The translations under genes were made by a program, and so were the position numbers. The notes beneath the pieces were generated by a model that did not search any database, was not told where the DNA came from, and was given only the letters and a program-made list of their open reading frames with translations. This document shows, in pieces, positions 1 through 9,196 of a stretch of DNA of 64,000 bases (positions within the stretch are counted from its first letter, which is position 1; each line of letters begins with the position of its first letter). Source of the DNA: Gillisia mitskevichiae (lineage in GTDB: Bacteria > Bacteroidota > Bacteroidia > Flavobacteriales > Flavobacteriaceae); assembly GCF_003634585.1 (NCBI RefSeq), contig NZ_RBLG01000001.1, positions 62,001 to 126,000 on the forward strand. Direction: 5' to 3'.

Positions 1-428
1 GCTTTTAAATTAGCTACATATTCTTGAAGTTTATTTTCATCGAACATTCCAACTTCATTTACGAAGTTTGGATTTTGAGCCAATTGAAGACGAAGTAATT
101 GTCTCACTTGCGCTTCTCCTACGTTGATACCAAGCTTTTCAAACTCTTCTTGCAAAACAACTTCACGAAGTTTTAGATCCCAAACTTGGTTTACAACCTG
201 AGAAGTAGTTGCGTTAGGCCCCATGTTTTGCTGGTAAGCATCTACCTGTCTGGCAAAATCTTCTCTGCTTATCTCTTCTCCATTAACGGTTGCAACCACA
301 TTTTGTGATTTTTGTGAACTTAAGCCTCCATTACGAATCACATCGGCAAGAACGAATGAGAATAATGCCAATGCAATAATTACGATAAGGAAAACAGACC
401 GTTGTCTAATTTTATTTAATACTGCCAT
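1..428 (-). CDS. ppiD: PpiD-like periplasmic peptidylprolyl isomerase/foldase, N-terminal part
   Basis: Only the first 142 codons lie in the window; the gene continues past base 1. The start is the ATG at 426-428. The protein opens with a short basic stretch and one membrane anchor (residues about 10-30, rich in I/V/L/A), followed by 'VNGEEISREDF' and a helical SurA_N-like segment. That is the layout of PpiD/SurA_N foldases, which are tethered to the inner membrane and help outer-membrane proteins fold. The parvulin domain itself is not visible here. It lies upstream of lptC and the outer-membrane protein genes on the same strand only in the sense of being downstream in transcription order, consistent with an envelope-biogenesis group. 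Confidence 0.8.
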   Translation of the reverse strand, partial: MAVLNKIRQRSVFLIVIIALALFSFVLADVIRNGGLSSQKSQNVVATVNGEEISREDFARQVDAYQQNMGPNATTSQVVNQVWDLKLREVVLQEEFEKLGINVGEAQVRQLLRLQLAQNPNFVNEVGMFDENKLQEYVANLK

Positions 429-523
429 TTGTAGTTATTATTTATCTAATATAGTGGGCGAAAATAGTGTTTTTAACCTTATTATAAAACTTAATATTTG
501 CAAAATATTAACGTAATTAATTT

Positions 524-1813
524 TTAATTTTTGTCTTTCAGTTGAAGTTCCACCAATTCAATTTTAGTATTAGTAGCATCAAGGATCTTAAAGTGATAAT
601 TATTGATCTTTACTTCCTCATCTATTTGTGGAATTTCCTCGGTATGATTGGTAATAAAACCACCGAGAGTTTCATAATTCTCACCTTCAGGAATATCCAA
701 CTTGTAAGTTTCATTTAAATAATCCACCTCCAATCTAGCCGAAAATTTAAAATGATCTTCTCCAAGTTTTTCTTCAATAAGGATGATAGAGTCATGTTCG
801 TCTTCTATTTCCCCAAATAGCTCTTCTACTATATCTTCAATAGTGATCATCCCACTAGTTCCTCCGTATTCATCTATTACCACAGCGATACTTTTCCTTT
901 TCTTGATCAAGATACTAAGTACATCTTTTACCCACATTGTTTCTGGAGCATACACAACGGGAAGTAGAATAGATTTAAGGGTTTTAGGCTTTTTGAAAAG
1001 TTCAAAGGAATGTATGTAACCTATAATATCATCTATAGTTTCATTATACACAAGGATCTTAGAAAGACCGGTTTCAGTAAAGATCTTAACCAAGTCTTTT
1101 GGCTCTACACTTTGGTCTACTGCTACGATCTCGGTTCTGGGAACCATTACTTCTCGAGATTTGATATCTGAAAACTCCAAAGCATTCTGAAATATTTGTA
1201 TTTCTGAATCTACTTCCTCATCAGACTCTACTGTTTCCAATTGCTCACTAATAAAATTCCCTAATTCTAATTTACTGAAAGCCAACTGAACCTCGTCTCC
1301 TTCGGTTTTAAAAAAGCGTTTCAGAATAACATCTGAGATCCAGATAACAAATGAAGAAACAAAACTGAATATGAAATAGAATATATATGCCGGGATCGCA
1401 AAGATCTTTAAGAATGAGTTCGCATAGATCTGAAAAAATACCTTCGGAAGAAATTCTGCTGTAAACAGAATAATTAGTGTAGATATAATGGTTTGAGTTA
1501 GAAGACTAAAATCTGTAACCATAGCGGTTACAAACCCACTTTCTGAAGGTAATAGACCAGACAGGACAGTCATTATTAACTCTCCCATATAAAAACCATA
1601 AACCACCAATGCAATATTATTGCCCACCAACATGGTAGCAATGAATTTTGAAGGTTTTTTAGTTAGTTTTCTAAGGACATTCGCTAATATTCCGGATTGC
1701 CTTTTTTCTATTTCAATAAAGATCTTATTGGAAGAAATGTATGCAATTTCCATTCCTGAGAAAAAGGCCGATAACAATAGGCAACATACAATAATTAGAA
1801 TTTGAACCTCCAT
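524..1813 (-). CDS. CNNM/CorC-HlyC family membrane protein with CBS pair
   Basis: A 429-residue protein with the order DUF21 membrane domain (hydrophobic helices within residues 1-170), a CBS-domain pair (about 205-330, including 'VMVPRTEIVAVD' and 'VIDEYGGTSGMITIEDIVEELFG') and a C-terminal CorC_HlyC domain (about 345-425). The family is annotated as hemolysin-like or Mg/Co efflux. The gliding protein GldE has the same architecture, so the exact role cannot be settled from sequence. It starts at the ATG at 1811-1813, five bases after the stop of a small membrane protein gene, and is probably co-transcribed with lptC. Confidence 0.85.
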   Translation of the reverse strand: MEVQILIIVCCLLLSAFFSGMEIAYISSNKIFIEIEKRQSGILANVLRKLTKKPSKFIATMLVGNNIALVVYGFYMGELIMTVLSGLLPSESGFVTAMVTDFSLLTQTIISTLIILFTAEFLPKVFFQIYANSFLKIFAIPAYIFYFIFSFVSSFVIWISDVILKRFFKTEGDEVQLAFSKLELGNFISEQLETVESDEEVDSEIQIFQNALEFSDIKSREVMVPRTEIVAVDQSVEPKDLVKIFTETGLSKILVYNETIDDIIGYIHSFELFKKPKTLKSILLPVVYAPETMWVKDVLSILIKKRKSIAVVIDEYGGTSGMITIEDIVEELFGEIEDEHDSIILIEEKLGEDHFKFSARLEVDYLNETYKLDIPEGENYETLGGFITNHTEEIPQIDEEVKINNYHFKILDATNTKIELVELQLKDKN

Positions 1814-1818
1814 ATTAA

Positions 1819-2010
1819 TTAATGCTTGTCATTTTCCAATTTCTTCCTAAAACGTCTTTTAAAAAAAAACATAAATATGGCAATAACCACAAAGAAAATA
1901 AAAAGATATGCGCGATTACGCTCTTCACTCCAAATTCTAACAGCTTCGAAGAGAAAAAATGCTGCTATGAATAAATATGCAAATTCAAAATATTTAAAAA
2001 ACTTCATCAT
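1819..2010 (-). CDS. small membrane protein, 63 aa, unknown function
   Basis: A short ORF between lptC and the CNNM gene. It overlaps the 3' end of lptC by 17 bases and ends just before the CNNM start, so translational coupling is likely. The sequence has two hydrophobic segments (about 8-24 and 33-50) separated by a charged turn, and a very basic tail (FFKRRFRKKLENDKH). No family recognised. The tight packing in an operon is the main reason for believing it is a gene. Confidence 0.65.
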   Translation of the reverse strand: MMKFFKYFEFAYLFIAAFFLFEAVRIWSEERNRAYLFIFFVVIAIFMFFFKRRFRKKLENDKH

Positions 2011-2569
2011 TCTTTTTTTCTTCTATTATTTGAATTCCCACATTAGTACGGGAACGAAAATTAGTGAAATTTAAATCGGAATCAAAACCTTGACCATCAT
2101 TCCGGGCACCATTGGCAAACTCAATTTTATTGGGTTTATCGGTAAATATCCATCCCGCTTTTTGATCCCAAAATAACTGCTCTGCACGTAATTTAGTACT
2201 GTCGCTAGTAATTAAAACTACATTATCCTGAAGATCTATAAGACCTGTTTCATCATATATGATTCCATAATTAGCGGTAACAATACTCTTTTTTCGATTT
2301 TCATCAAAAAATTCTACTTGGATTCCATCTGGGAATTCTCTGTAAGGAAATTCCATGTTTGTAAAATCTAGCATTTTTGGACTTTTAAGAGTAGCTACCA
2401 CTCTACCAGAATCTGTATACTTTAAATTAAGCCCCATTCCAATTGCCTGCGGATTCTCATCTGGCATGTCTAAAGCTCTAACCCTATTTAAATTACCCTC
2501 ACATGAAAAAAGCATTGTCACGGTGATAGCCGTGACAATGCCTGTAAATATTTTATTATATGTGATCAT
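1994..2569 (-). CDS. lptC: LPS export protein LptC
   Basis: A 191-residue lipoprotein: signal segment and lipobox 'LFSCEGN' with Cys23, then a beta-rich LptC/OstA-like region (GRVVATLKSPKM, TANYGIIYDETGLIDLQDNVVLITSDSTKLRAEQLFWD) in which strands repeat in the manner of the LptA/LptC fold. LptC bridges the inner-membrane LptBFG ATPase to the periplasmic LptA bridge during LPS transport. The lipoprotein form is usual in Bacteroidota, whereas enterobacterial LptC has a transmembrane anchor. The gene sits four bases downstream of a TPR protein gene, and its end overlaps the following small ORF. Confidence 0.85.
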   Translation of the reverse strand: MITYNKIFTGIVTAITVTMLFSCEGNLNRVRALDMPDENPQAIGMGLNLKYTDSGRVVATLKSPKMLDFTNMEFPYREFPDGIQVEFFDENRKKSIVTANYGIIYDETGLIDLQDNVVLITSDSTKLRAEQLFWDQKAGWIFTDKPNKIEFANGARNDGQGFDSDLNFTNFRSRTNVGIQIIEEKKNDEVF

Positions 2570-2573
2570 TGAT

Positions 2574-3947
2574 TTACAATGAAGGTACTCTTACTGTTTC
2601 TCCAATCCAACATCCTATTCTCACACTTTGACCTTCTTTTCCAGCTTGAAAAATATCAGATTTTTGAGGTGCTCTTCCTTTGTAAGCAGCAACCGTTTGG
2701 TTTGCAACGCTACTTAAAGATGGATCTACACGACCTGCTCTAGAAGCATAATCTGCAGCTAACCAATATACCGCTCTTTTATCAAAAGTTGTTGCTCCAC
2801 AATTGTTTGCGCTTTTTGCGATCATATCTGCAATTTGTAGATATGCTCTACCCGCTGAAGGCTTAGCAGAAAGTGCTTTATTGTAATAAGTTCTAGCCTG
2901 TCCGAAACTACCTTTTCTTTTGTAGTTATCTGCCAACTTCATATAAACTCTAGACTTATCTGAAGGATTTGTTTCCAATTCTGCAGACTCGTTATAGTAT
3001 TTCATTGCTTGCGTAGCATTTCCTTTTGCATCTGCTAATTGTCCTAAATAAAGGGCAGATTTAGCAGAAGGTTCTGCTGTATGTAAAGCTTCAGATAACT
3101 TAAAGAAGATAGGATCTTCTGTACAATCTTTAGCAGATAATCTTCCAGACGCGATCTTTAACCAAGCAACATCTGTTTTTCTTTCAGCAAAATCCTTATT
3201 ATATAAAGGGATTAAGTTATCACAATCTGCTCTCTGTCCTAACTTACCATTAATACTGCTTTTTACAGTACTATAAGCTTTTAAGTTGATCTCAGAATTC
3301 GCAACCAATTGCGCTTCCTTAGCAGATAATTCTTCTCCTGCATCTTGCTTTACTAAAAGTGGCGCAAGGAATTCTGCCATCTTATTTTCTTCTTCTTCAA
3401 CTTTAGATATTACTTGATCGTAGTTTTCAAAAACATCCTCTAATGTTTTAGTTCCTTCATCTTGAAGATCTACTAATAAAGAGAAATAAGCGTATAATGC
3501 TTTAGCACTAGTAAAACTCTCTCTATCAGCCTTAAACGCTGCATCAAAAGCTTCGAACTGCTCTTTTTTAGTTCCTATCCCATTGTCATATTTAAGCATT
3601 GCAATATCGCCTTGTACTTCACCTGCGCTTGTTTTAGCTGGGAAATACTTTAAACGATCGTTCATAAGATCTATAGTTTCTTGAACTAATGCTTTTTTAT
3701 CTGCATCTGTTGCTTTAGACATTTTATCTTTTAAAACACGATCTAAGTATTGAAAAGTTGCCAAACTATAAGTAGGACATTTTTCTTTTACTTCCATTAA
3801 AGGGGCATAAGCCTGATCGTATCTCTTTGCTTTTGCATCATCATAAGCCAACGCTGCTTTTGTAGCACAGTCTACATTAGTTTGAGCCTTAACTAGACCA
3901 GAGCTTAAAAGCACTCCTGATAATAGTAATATAAGTTTAGTTTTCAT
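2574..3947 (-). CDS. secreted TPR-repeat protein
   Basis: The ATG at 3945-3947 gives 457 residues beginning with a clear signal peptide (MKTKLILLLSGVLLSSGLVKAQ). A longer reading from 4001 would run into the upstream gene and prepend a non-signal sequence, so the internal start is preferred. Tetratricopeptide-type helices are visible in the second half (SALYLGQLADAKGNATQAMKYY; YMKLADNYKRKGSFGQARTYY; AYLQIADMIAKSA). Conserved downstream of outer-membrane protein genes in flavobacteria; the function is unknown, with a periplasmic scaffolding role a guess. Confidence 0.8.
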   Translation of the reverse strand: MKTKLILLLSGVLLSSGLVKAQTNVDCATKAALAYDDAKAKRYDQAYAPLMEVKEKCPTYSLATFQYLDRVLKDKMSKATDADKKALVQETIDLMNDRLKYFPAKTSAGEVQGDIAMLKYDNGIGTKKEQFEAFDAAFKADRESFTSAKALYAYFSLLVDLQDEGTKTLEDVFENYDQVISKVEEEENKMAEFLAPLLVKQDAGEELSAKEAQLVANSEINLKAYSTVKSSINGKLGQRADCDNLIPLYNKDFAERKTDVAWLKIASGRLSAKDCTEDPIFFKLSEALHTAEPSAKSALYLGQLADAKGNATQAMKYYNESAELETNPSDKSRVYMKLADNYKRKGSFGQARTYYNKALSAKPSAGRAYLQIADMIAKSANNCGATTFDKRAVYWLAADYASRAGRVDPSLSSVANQTVAAYKGRAPQKSDIFQAGKEGQSVRIGCWIGETVRVPSL

Positions 3948-3966
3948 TTTTTTGTTTTTATAGTGG

Positions 3967-5211
3967 TTAATCAAATTTGCGTTGTACGAACCATTTATCA
4001 TTTAATGACAAACTTATTGAAAGTTTAAAAAAGTTCTCCTGAATTAAACCGGAATTTGTTGTACCGCGCTGTCCATACTCAATTCCTATGTTTGCATTCG
4101 TAAAGTTTCGTCCTGCTGGTAATCCTACTCCAAAAGATATGCCAAACTCATTTATCCCCTCATTACTAAGGTTAAGCCCAGTTTCTTCAAAACGCAATCC
4201 TGCACGATAAACCACTCTGCTAAAATAACTTGTTAAAGAATTATAATCTGGAATATAAAATCCTCCTAATCTATATTGAGATGCATTATCATATTGCACT
4301 TCAGCAAAAGAATTTCCAGAATTAAAATTATAATCGCTTGCAGACACTCTTCCGTATTCTGCTCCTAAGAACCATTTATTATTAGCTCCAAGTCCAGCAC
4401 CAACAGTTAATTCTGAAGGTAAAGACAGGTCTCCTTTTGGAAATGTGGTGTCACTTTCCTCAAATGCAAATTCACTTCCATCTGTGCCAAATGAGATTAA
4501 AGCAACATTGCTCATCTTCTCTGCTGTGATATCCATTTGCGGAGCATAGGTTGCAACAGTATATAAATTAAGCTTATCGTTTAATTTTCTTTGATAATCC
4601 AGTCCAAAATTTAAATTAAAACCACGTAGGTCTGTTCTATTAATCTTCCGAGAACCTAATTGAACTCCAGCTTGATATGTGGTGAAGTTATTTTGAATAT
4701 TTCCAAAGTTATAATTCACATCTACCCCTAGACTAAGGTTGTCATTTACAGCATAACCTGCTGTTAAGAAAACTTTATTCATTCCTCCACGACCGGTAAA
4801 TCTATTTGAAGTCTCGTCATTGGTTTCTAATATCCTATATCCAACAGAGGTAAAGGGAATTAATCCCACTCCAAAATTCAACTTTCCAGTAGGAAGTCCA
4901 ATGGCCAAATAATCTAATGAAGTTGTTCTGCTAGATTCACTTTCTGTATCTGTTTTTAAAGCCGTACTTTGATGACTTCCTCCAACTGTAAAAGTGGTTA
5001 ATCGCAGTCTTCCATAAGAAGCCGGATTTCGTAAGTTTAAGTGAATACTATCTGAGAACATTCGAATACCTCCCATAGACTGATTTTCTACAGTACCTTT
5101 AAACTTAGTAAGGCCAATTCCGTAAAATGAATAAGGGGATGATGTTCCTTCTTGTGCAGCCGCTACAACCGTAGTTAATAAGGCTACGATTATTATAAAT
5201 CGTTTAATCAT
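3967..5211 (-). CDS. outer-membrane beta-barrel protein (OmpP1/FadL-like)
   Basis: A 414-residue protein with signal peptide (MIKRFIIIVALLTTVVAAAQ) followed by an N-terminal 'SPYSFYGIGL' segment and many alternating beta strands typical of a barrel, rich in G/N/Y/T, ending in an aromatic C-terminus (WFVQRKFD). It resembles the flavobacterial FadL/OmpP1-type hypothetical transporters. The substrate cannot be read from sequence. The start overlaps the stop of coaX by four bases, so the pair is likely co-transcribed. Confidence 0.7.
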   Translation of the reverse strand: MIKRFIIIVALLTTVVAAAQEGTSSPYSFYGIGLTKFKGTVENQSMGGIRMFSDSIHLNLRNPASYGRLRLTTFTVGGSHQSTALKTDTESESSRTTSLDYLAIGLPTGKLNFGVGLIPFTSVGYRILETNDETSNRFTGRGGMNKVFLTAGYAVNDNLSLGVDVNYNFGNIQNNFTTYQAGVQLGSRKINRTDLRGFNLNFGLDYQRKLNDKLNLYTVATYAPQMDITAEKMSNVALISFGTDGSEFAFEESDTTFPKGDLSLPSELTVGAGLGANNKWFLGAEYGRVSASDYNFNSGNSFAEVQYDNASQYRLGGFYIPDYNSLTSYFSRVVYRAGLRFEETGLNLSNEGINEFGISFGVGLPAGRNFTNANIGIEYGQRGTTNSGLIQENFFKLSISLSLNDKWFVQRKFD

Positions 5212-5939
5212 TGAGATTTATTAAATTCTAAAATGTAATTCAATCCTTCAAGGAGGAAATTTGAGTTCGCAAAGATGCTATTTTTTAATCGTTTACACAA
5301 AAATTGTGAGTCCCCACCTGTCAAAATTATTGTTAAATCTTTAAACTGAGTACTATACATTGAAATTACCCCATCAATTTCAGACGTAATTCCGTTAATA
5401 ACACCAGATTGCATGCTTTTAATGGTGGTATTTCCAATTAGATTTACACCTTCCTCCGGCTCTAATAACGGTAAGTTTTCTGTAAACGTATTCATTGCCT
5501 GATATCTCATTTGTAAACCTGGAGAAATTGCGCCTCCCAAATACTCATTTTCGCTGGTTTTTAAATCAAAAGTAATACAGGTACCAACATCTATTACTAA
5601 TACGTTTTGCGAAGGATATATTTTACTTGCTGCAGACACCAATGCAATTCTATCATTACCCAAAGTTTTAGGGCTAGCATAGAGATTTAAGAATACCTGA
5701 GGTAGCTCCTTATCCAAAACAATCATTTTATAGTCTTCTTGGAGTTTTTGCAACCACTTGGAAGGTGTTTTTGATACCGAAGAGACCAAAACATGCCCTA
5801 TATTTGGAAAACTCAGGTCTAATTCTTCAAGATTTTTAAAAAAATTTTGCTTGAGGGATGTTTTTTTTTGAATTAACACATTACCCTGAAATACAGCCAT
5901 TTTCACCAGCGTATTTCCTATATCTATCACTAAATTCAT
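5208..5939 (-). CDS. coaX: type III pantothenate kinase
   Basis: A 243-residue protein of the ASKHA-fold CoaX family, which phosphorylates pantothenate in the first step of CoA synthesis. Visible motifs: N-terminal phosphate loop 'DIGNTLVKMAVF', 'GNDRIALVSAA', 'DVGTCITFDL' with the second Asp motif, 'GGAISPGLQMR' and the late 'TGGDS'. Length matches the family. Divergent from the tRNA-Phe gene. It heads the minus-strand run coaX, outer-membrane protein, TPR protein, lptC. Confidence 0.95.
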   Translation of the reverse strand: MNLVIDIGNTLVKMAVFQGNVLIQKKTSLKQNFFKNLEELDLSFPNIGHVLVSSVSKTPSKWLQKLQEDYKMIVLDKELPQVFLNLYASPKTLGNDRIALVSAASKIYPSQNVLVIDVGTCITFDLKTSENEYLGGAISPGLQMRYQAMNTFTENLPLLEPEEGVNLIGNTTIKSMQSGVINGITSEIDGVISMYSTQFKDLTIILTGGDSQFLCKRLKNSIFANSNFLLEGLNYILEFNKSQ

Positions 5940-5989
5940 AGATTCAAATTAAAAAAGCGAAGTTACAAAAGCAATTTTTTAAAATTTCC

Positions 5990-6021
5990 TTTGTGGGTTA
6001 ATAAAAATGAAATTATATTTG
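5990..6021 (+). promoter_or_regulatory. Bacteroidota-type promoter of tRNA-Phe
   Basis: TTTG at 5990-5993 and TATATTTG at 6014-6021, separated by 20 bases. This matches the -33 TTTG / -7 TAnnTTTG form used by the Bacteroidota primary sigma factor. It lies about 40 bases before the mature tRNA, leaving a short 5' leader. Confidence 0.8.
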
Positions 6022-6060
6022 CACCCGCTTGACAGGCTTACTACAAGTTTTAAAGCAACT

Positions 6061-6133
6061 GGTGCCTTAGCTCAGTTGGTAGAGCAAAGGACTGAAAATC
6101 CTTGTGTCCCTGGTTCGATTCCTGGAGGCACCA
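6061..6133 (+). tRNA. tRNA-Phe (anticodon GAA)
   Basis: A 73-nt cloverleaf: acceptor GGTGCCT/AGGCACC, D-arm GCTC..GAGC, anticodon stem AAGGA/TCCTT with loop CTGAAAA (anticodon GAA), T-loop TTCGATT and discriminator A. The CCA end is not encoded. The T-stem CCTGG/CCTGG has a central U-U mismatch. Confidence 0.97.
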
Positions 6134-6137
6134 CCTT

Positions 6138-6171
6138 AAAAACCCCTTGACAATAGTCTTGGGGTTTTTTT
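6138..6171 (+). terminator. rho-independent terminator of tRNA-Phe
   Basis: AAAAACCCC and GGGGTTTTTT face each other across a loop of about 14 bases, directly after the tRNA and ending in a T run. The remaining bases up to 6352 show no gene. Confidence 0.7.
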
Positions 6172-6352
6172 AATTTATAATGTTAATCATTTCCTTCTCT
6201 TCAAGTTGAAAAATAAATAATATCAGAGAATAAGTTTTTTATATCGAAGATCACAGCAAGTTAGTTCCATATTCCCATAAAAATCATCCCTATTATCCTT
6301 CCTTTATAAATTCAGTAAAAGTGGACCGAAAGAGAGAATAATATTTAAGAAA

Positions 6353-6742
6353 CTATTTTTGATGCTTTAAAGCAATTTCTTTAAGTTTTTCTACACTTAA
6401 GGGTTTACTTAAAAATCCAGACACTTGCTTGTAAGATTCAGCTTTCGTTCTATCTGAAAAAGCTATAGAAGAGGAAACAATATAAATAGTGGTTTCTCTA
6501 TCAAAGTCAGGTCTGTGTTTAATTAGGCCATCCAGAAACTGCCAGCCATCCATTTGTGGCATATTAATATCCAATAGAATTAACGCAGGAAGAACCTTCT
6601 TTGAGTTTAATAGATCTTCAAAGGCTTCTGACCCATCATTATAAAAACAAATAGAGTCATACACTCCTGCACGCTCTACAGCTTTTCTAATGATAAGCTG
6701 ATAAATTTGATCGTCATCTATTACGCAAACGTTCATTTTCAT
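6353..6742 (-). CDS. CheY-like single-domain response regulator
   Basis: A 129-residue receiver domain with no output domain: acidic pair in 'VIDDD' (residues 8-11), phospho-acceptor Asp58 in 'LLDINMPQMDGW', a Thr/Ser switch position in 'IVSSS', and Lys in 'FLSKPLS'. It overlaps the stop of the upstream PAS histidine kinase by four bases (ATGA-type coupling), so that kinase is its probable partner. Single-domain regulators of this type often act by protein contact or in a phosphorelay. Confidence 0.93.
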   Translation of the reverse strand: MKMNVCVIDDDQIYQLIIRKAVERAGVYDSICFYNDGSEAFEDLLNSKKVLPALILLDINMPQMDGWQFLDGLIKHRPDFDRETTIYIVSSSIAFSDRTKAESYKQVSGFLSKPLSVEKLKEIALKHQK

Positions 6743-9093
6743 TTAAAATTTATTTTAAACACCGTACCAACTCCTACCTCACTTTCTACCCCTACACTGC
6801 CTCCCATAGCTTCAATTTGATTGCGAGTAATAAATAATCCAACGCCTCGAGAATTTGGGATCTGTGTAAATGTTTTATACAGACCAAACACCTTGTCCCT
6901 ATGTCGTTTTAAATCTATCCCTATTCCATTATCGGCTATTTCTAAGACCCATGATCCGTTTTCCTTATATCCAGTAATAGAAACTTCCAATTTTCTAACA
7001 GGTTCTCTATACCTTAACGCATTGGTTAAGAAGTTTAAAAATACACTTTCCAAATATGCCGCATTAAATTTAACGATCATATCATCTGGTATATCTCTTT
7101 TAATAATAGCTCCTTTTTTAATAATTTGCATTTGAAGGAGGTCTATAGTTTTATCTATAAAAGCATTGATCTGTAATGGCTCAATATTTAAGTCTAAATT
7201 AGTATTGATTGATACAACCTCATTTAGATCATCTAATGTGTGATTTAATGCGTTCCCTACTTTAGAAAGTAATTCTATATAATTTAGCTTCTCTTCTTCC
7301 ACATCAGAAGTATTATATAAGCTTAAAATTGCCTGAATATTACTGGAATGCGACCTTAAATTATGAGATACTATATAGGAGAAGTTTAGCAATCTTCTAT
7401 TTTGTTCCATTACAGTTTGGTAGGTACTATTTAAATGGATCTCTGCTTGCTTTTTCTCGCTGATATCCCTAAAGTTCCCAACAATCCCATTAATATTAGG
7501 ATCCTCCAGTAAATTAGTTATCGTATATTCCGCCCAACGCCATTCTCCTGCCTTATTGATTAATCTTACAGGATCCCCGAGCACAGGTTGCTTAGGATTC
7601 TGAATAGCAAATTGCAATTGTTTTTGAAAAATTTTCGAGTCTTCTGGATGAATCAAAGTGCTTAAATTAATAGCTTTAAATTCTGCCTCTGAATATCCTG
7701 AAAGCTTCTCTCCAGAAGGAGAGGAATATAATGTCCAACCTTCTTTAGAAAAAATTGTTACTACCTCGGCGCCATTCTCCACCAATGCTCGGTACCTTTT
7801 CTCCTTACGCATTAGCTCATCTTCAGCTAAAACTCTTTCAGTAATATCCTCAATAATTGCGATATGAGTATTCCCAGAAAAACCTTCTTTCCATAGAGGG
7901 GAGGCAGAAAGCTTGATCCATAATATATTTCCATTCTTCTGGATAAGTTTTTTTTCTAAGCTATACTCCCTAATTTCTCCGTTTAATAAATTATTCATTA
8001 AAGCTACATTCTTATCAACTTCCACTGGATCTGTTAAATCTCTAAAGTTCATGTTCTTCAATTCCTCTTCTTCATATCCACAAAGTTCTCTAAACCTCTG
8101 ATTGGTCTCTAAAAATTTTCCGGTAGGGGTTTCTACGCGCACCATCCCAATAGCAGCCTGATTAAAAATAGTCCTAAATTTCAACTCGCTATTTATTAAT
8201 TCTCCTGCTTGTTCATCCACCAGTTTTTGAAGTCTAGCCGGTTGCTTAAATAAAAGAATGACCATCCAGCTTAACCATGCAGCTATTAAAAGGATGAAAA
8301 AAGTTAATGGGATCAACTCATAAAATGTCTCCTTGGGATTTTTAAGTGCTATGTAGAATTTCCAGTCTCCGTCTGGGAGAATTATGGTTTCTACAACATT
8401 ATAATCTCTATCTAAATGATTTTCAATAAAAAATCGCTCTTTATTCGTTATAGCATCGATTTTAGAGAACTGAAAAAGGTACTTATCTCTGGCAAGTTCT
8501 TTTAAGCCCGCTTGTTCTATAAGGCTTTCAAGTTTGATAATGACAGCCGAAAACCCCCAAAACCTATTATCCTTAAAAACTGGCAATCTTCCAACAACTG
8601 CCGTCCCGCCTTGCTTAAGATCAATTGGGCCAGCAAAATACATTTTTTTGGCATCTATTGCTTTATAAGCCTCTTTTTGGGTTTTAGGATCTTTTAAGAT
8701 ATCATAGCCAATAACGGCCTCATTCCCCTTTAATGGATAAACTTCTTGAATTACACCTCCGGGATCCATCTGGACTACATCTATAACCGGATATTGTTCT
8801 AATAATTGCGGAGCATTTTGATCAAAATCTTTAATGTTCCCTTTATCATCGATCAAAAGACCCATACTCAAGGCAACAGAATAGCTATCTTTTAAGGAGT
8901 TATTTAAATTTTTTTCCACTTGATCCATCACGCCCACCATTTCTCTTTCCTCAGACTCACGAATGATTTGATATCTCTGATAAAGAAGAAAACAACCTAG
9001 AAGAAATAGAAAGACAAAAGAAAATATCCCTGCCAGAATTGGTCGAGAAAAAATATGTGATATAGATAATTTAGAACCTTTTATTGGGCTCAT
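6739..9093 (-). CDS. membrane PAS-domain sensor histidine kinase
   Basis: 784 residues. Two membrane helices (about 17-37 and 259-281) bracket a periplasmic sensor segment of the CHASE type ('YPVIDVVQMDPGGVIQEVYPL'). Two PAS/PAC domains follow (about 305-425 and 430-550, with 'RDISEKKQAEIHL' closing the second). The dimerisation helix carries the phospho-acceptor in 'SYIVSHNLRSHS' (His577), an atypical H-box of the kind common in flavobacterial PAS kinases. The GHKL ATPase has N box 'FLNFLTNALRY', G1 'DNGIGID' and G2 'GVGLFITRNQIEAMGG'. Coupled to the downstream receiver gene. The stimulus is unknown. Confidence 0.93.
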   Translation of the reverse strand: MSPIKGSKLSISHIFSRPILAGIFSFVFLFLLGCFLLYQRYQIIRESEEREMVGVMDQVEKNLNNSLKDSYSVALSMGLLIDDKGNIKDFDQNAPQLLEQYPVIDVVQMDPGGVIQEVYPLKGNEAVIGYDILKDPKTQKEAYKAIDAKKMYFAGPIDLKQGGTAVVGRLPVFKDNRFWGFSAVIIKLESLIEQAGLKELARDKYLFQFSKIDAITNKERFFIENHLDRDYNVVETIILPDGDWKFYIALKNPKETFYELIPLTFFILLIAAWLSWMVILLFKQPARLQKLVDEQAGELINSELKFRTIFNQAAIGMVRVETPTGKFLETNQRFRELCGYEEEELKNMNFRDLTDPVEVDKNVALMNNLLNGEIREYSLEKKLIQKNGNILWIKLSASPLWKEGFSGNTHIAIIEDITERVLAEDELMRKEKRYRALVENGAEVVTIFSKEGWTLYSSPSGEKLSGYSEAEFKAINLSTLIHPEDSKIFQKQLQFAIQNPKQPVLGDPVRLINKAGEWRWAEYTITNLLEDPNINGIVGNFRDISEKKQAEIHLNSTYQTVMEQNRRLLNFSYIVSHNLRSHSSNIQAILSLYNTSDVEEEKLNYIELLSKVGNALNHTLDDLNEVVSINTNLDLNIEPLQINAFIDKTIDLLQMQIIKKGAIIKRDIPDDMIVKFNAAYLESVFLNFLTNALRYREPVRKLEVSITGYKENGSWVLEIADNGIGIDLKRHRDKVFGLYKTFTQIPNSRGVGLFITRNQIEAMGGSVGVESEVGVGTVFKINFK

Positions 9094-9196
9094 TTAGGAT
9101 AAGGGTATAAATTTTATTTTTTTAAATATAAATAATATAATCTTATAACCTTTAATTATAAGTAATTAATGAAAGGTTTTGTTTTTAATGAGGTTT

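Noticed and set aside
3948-4001. Longer start for the TPR protein, overlapping the outer-membrane protein gene
   Set aside because: The internal ATG gives a clean signal peptide and removes the overlap.
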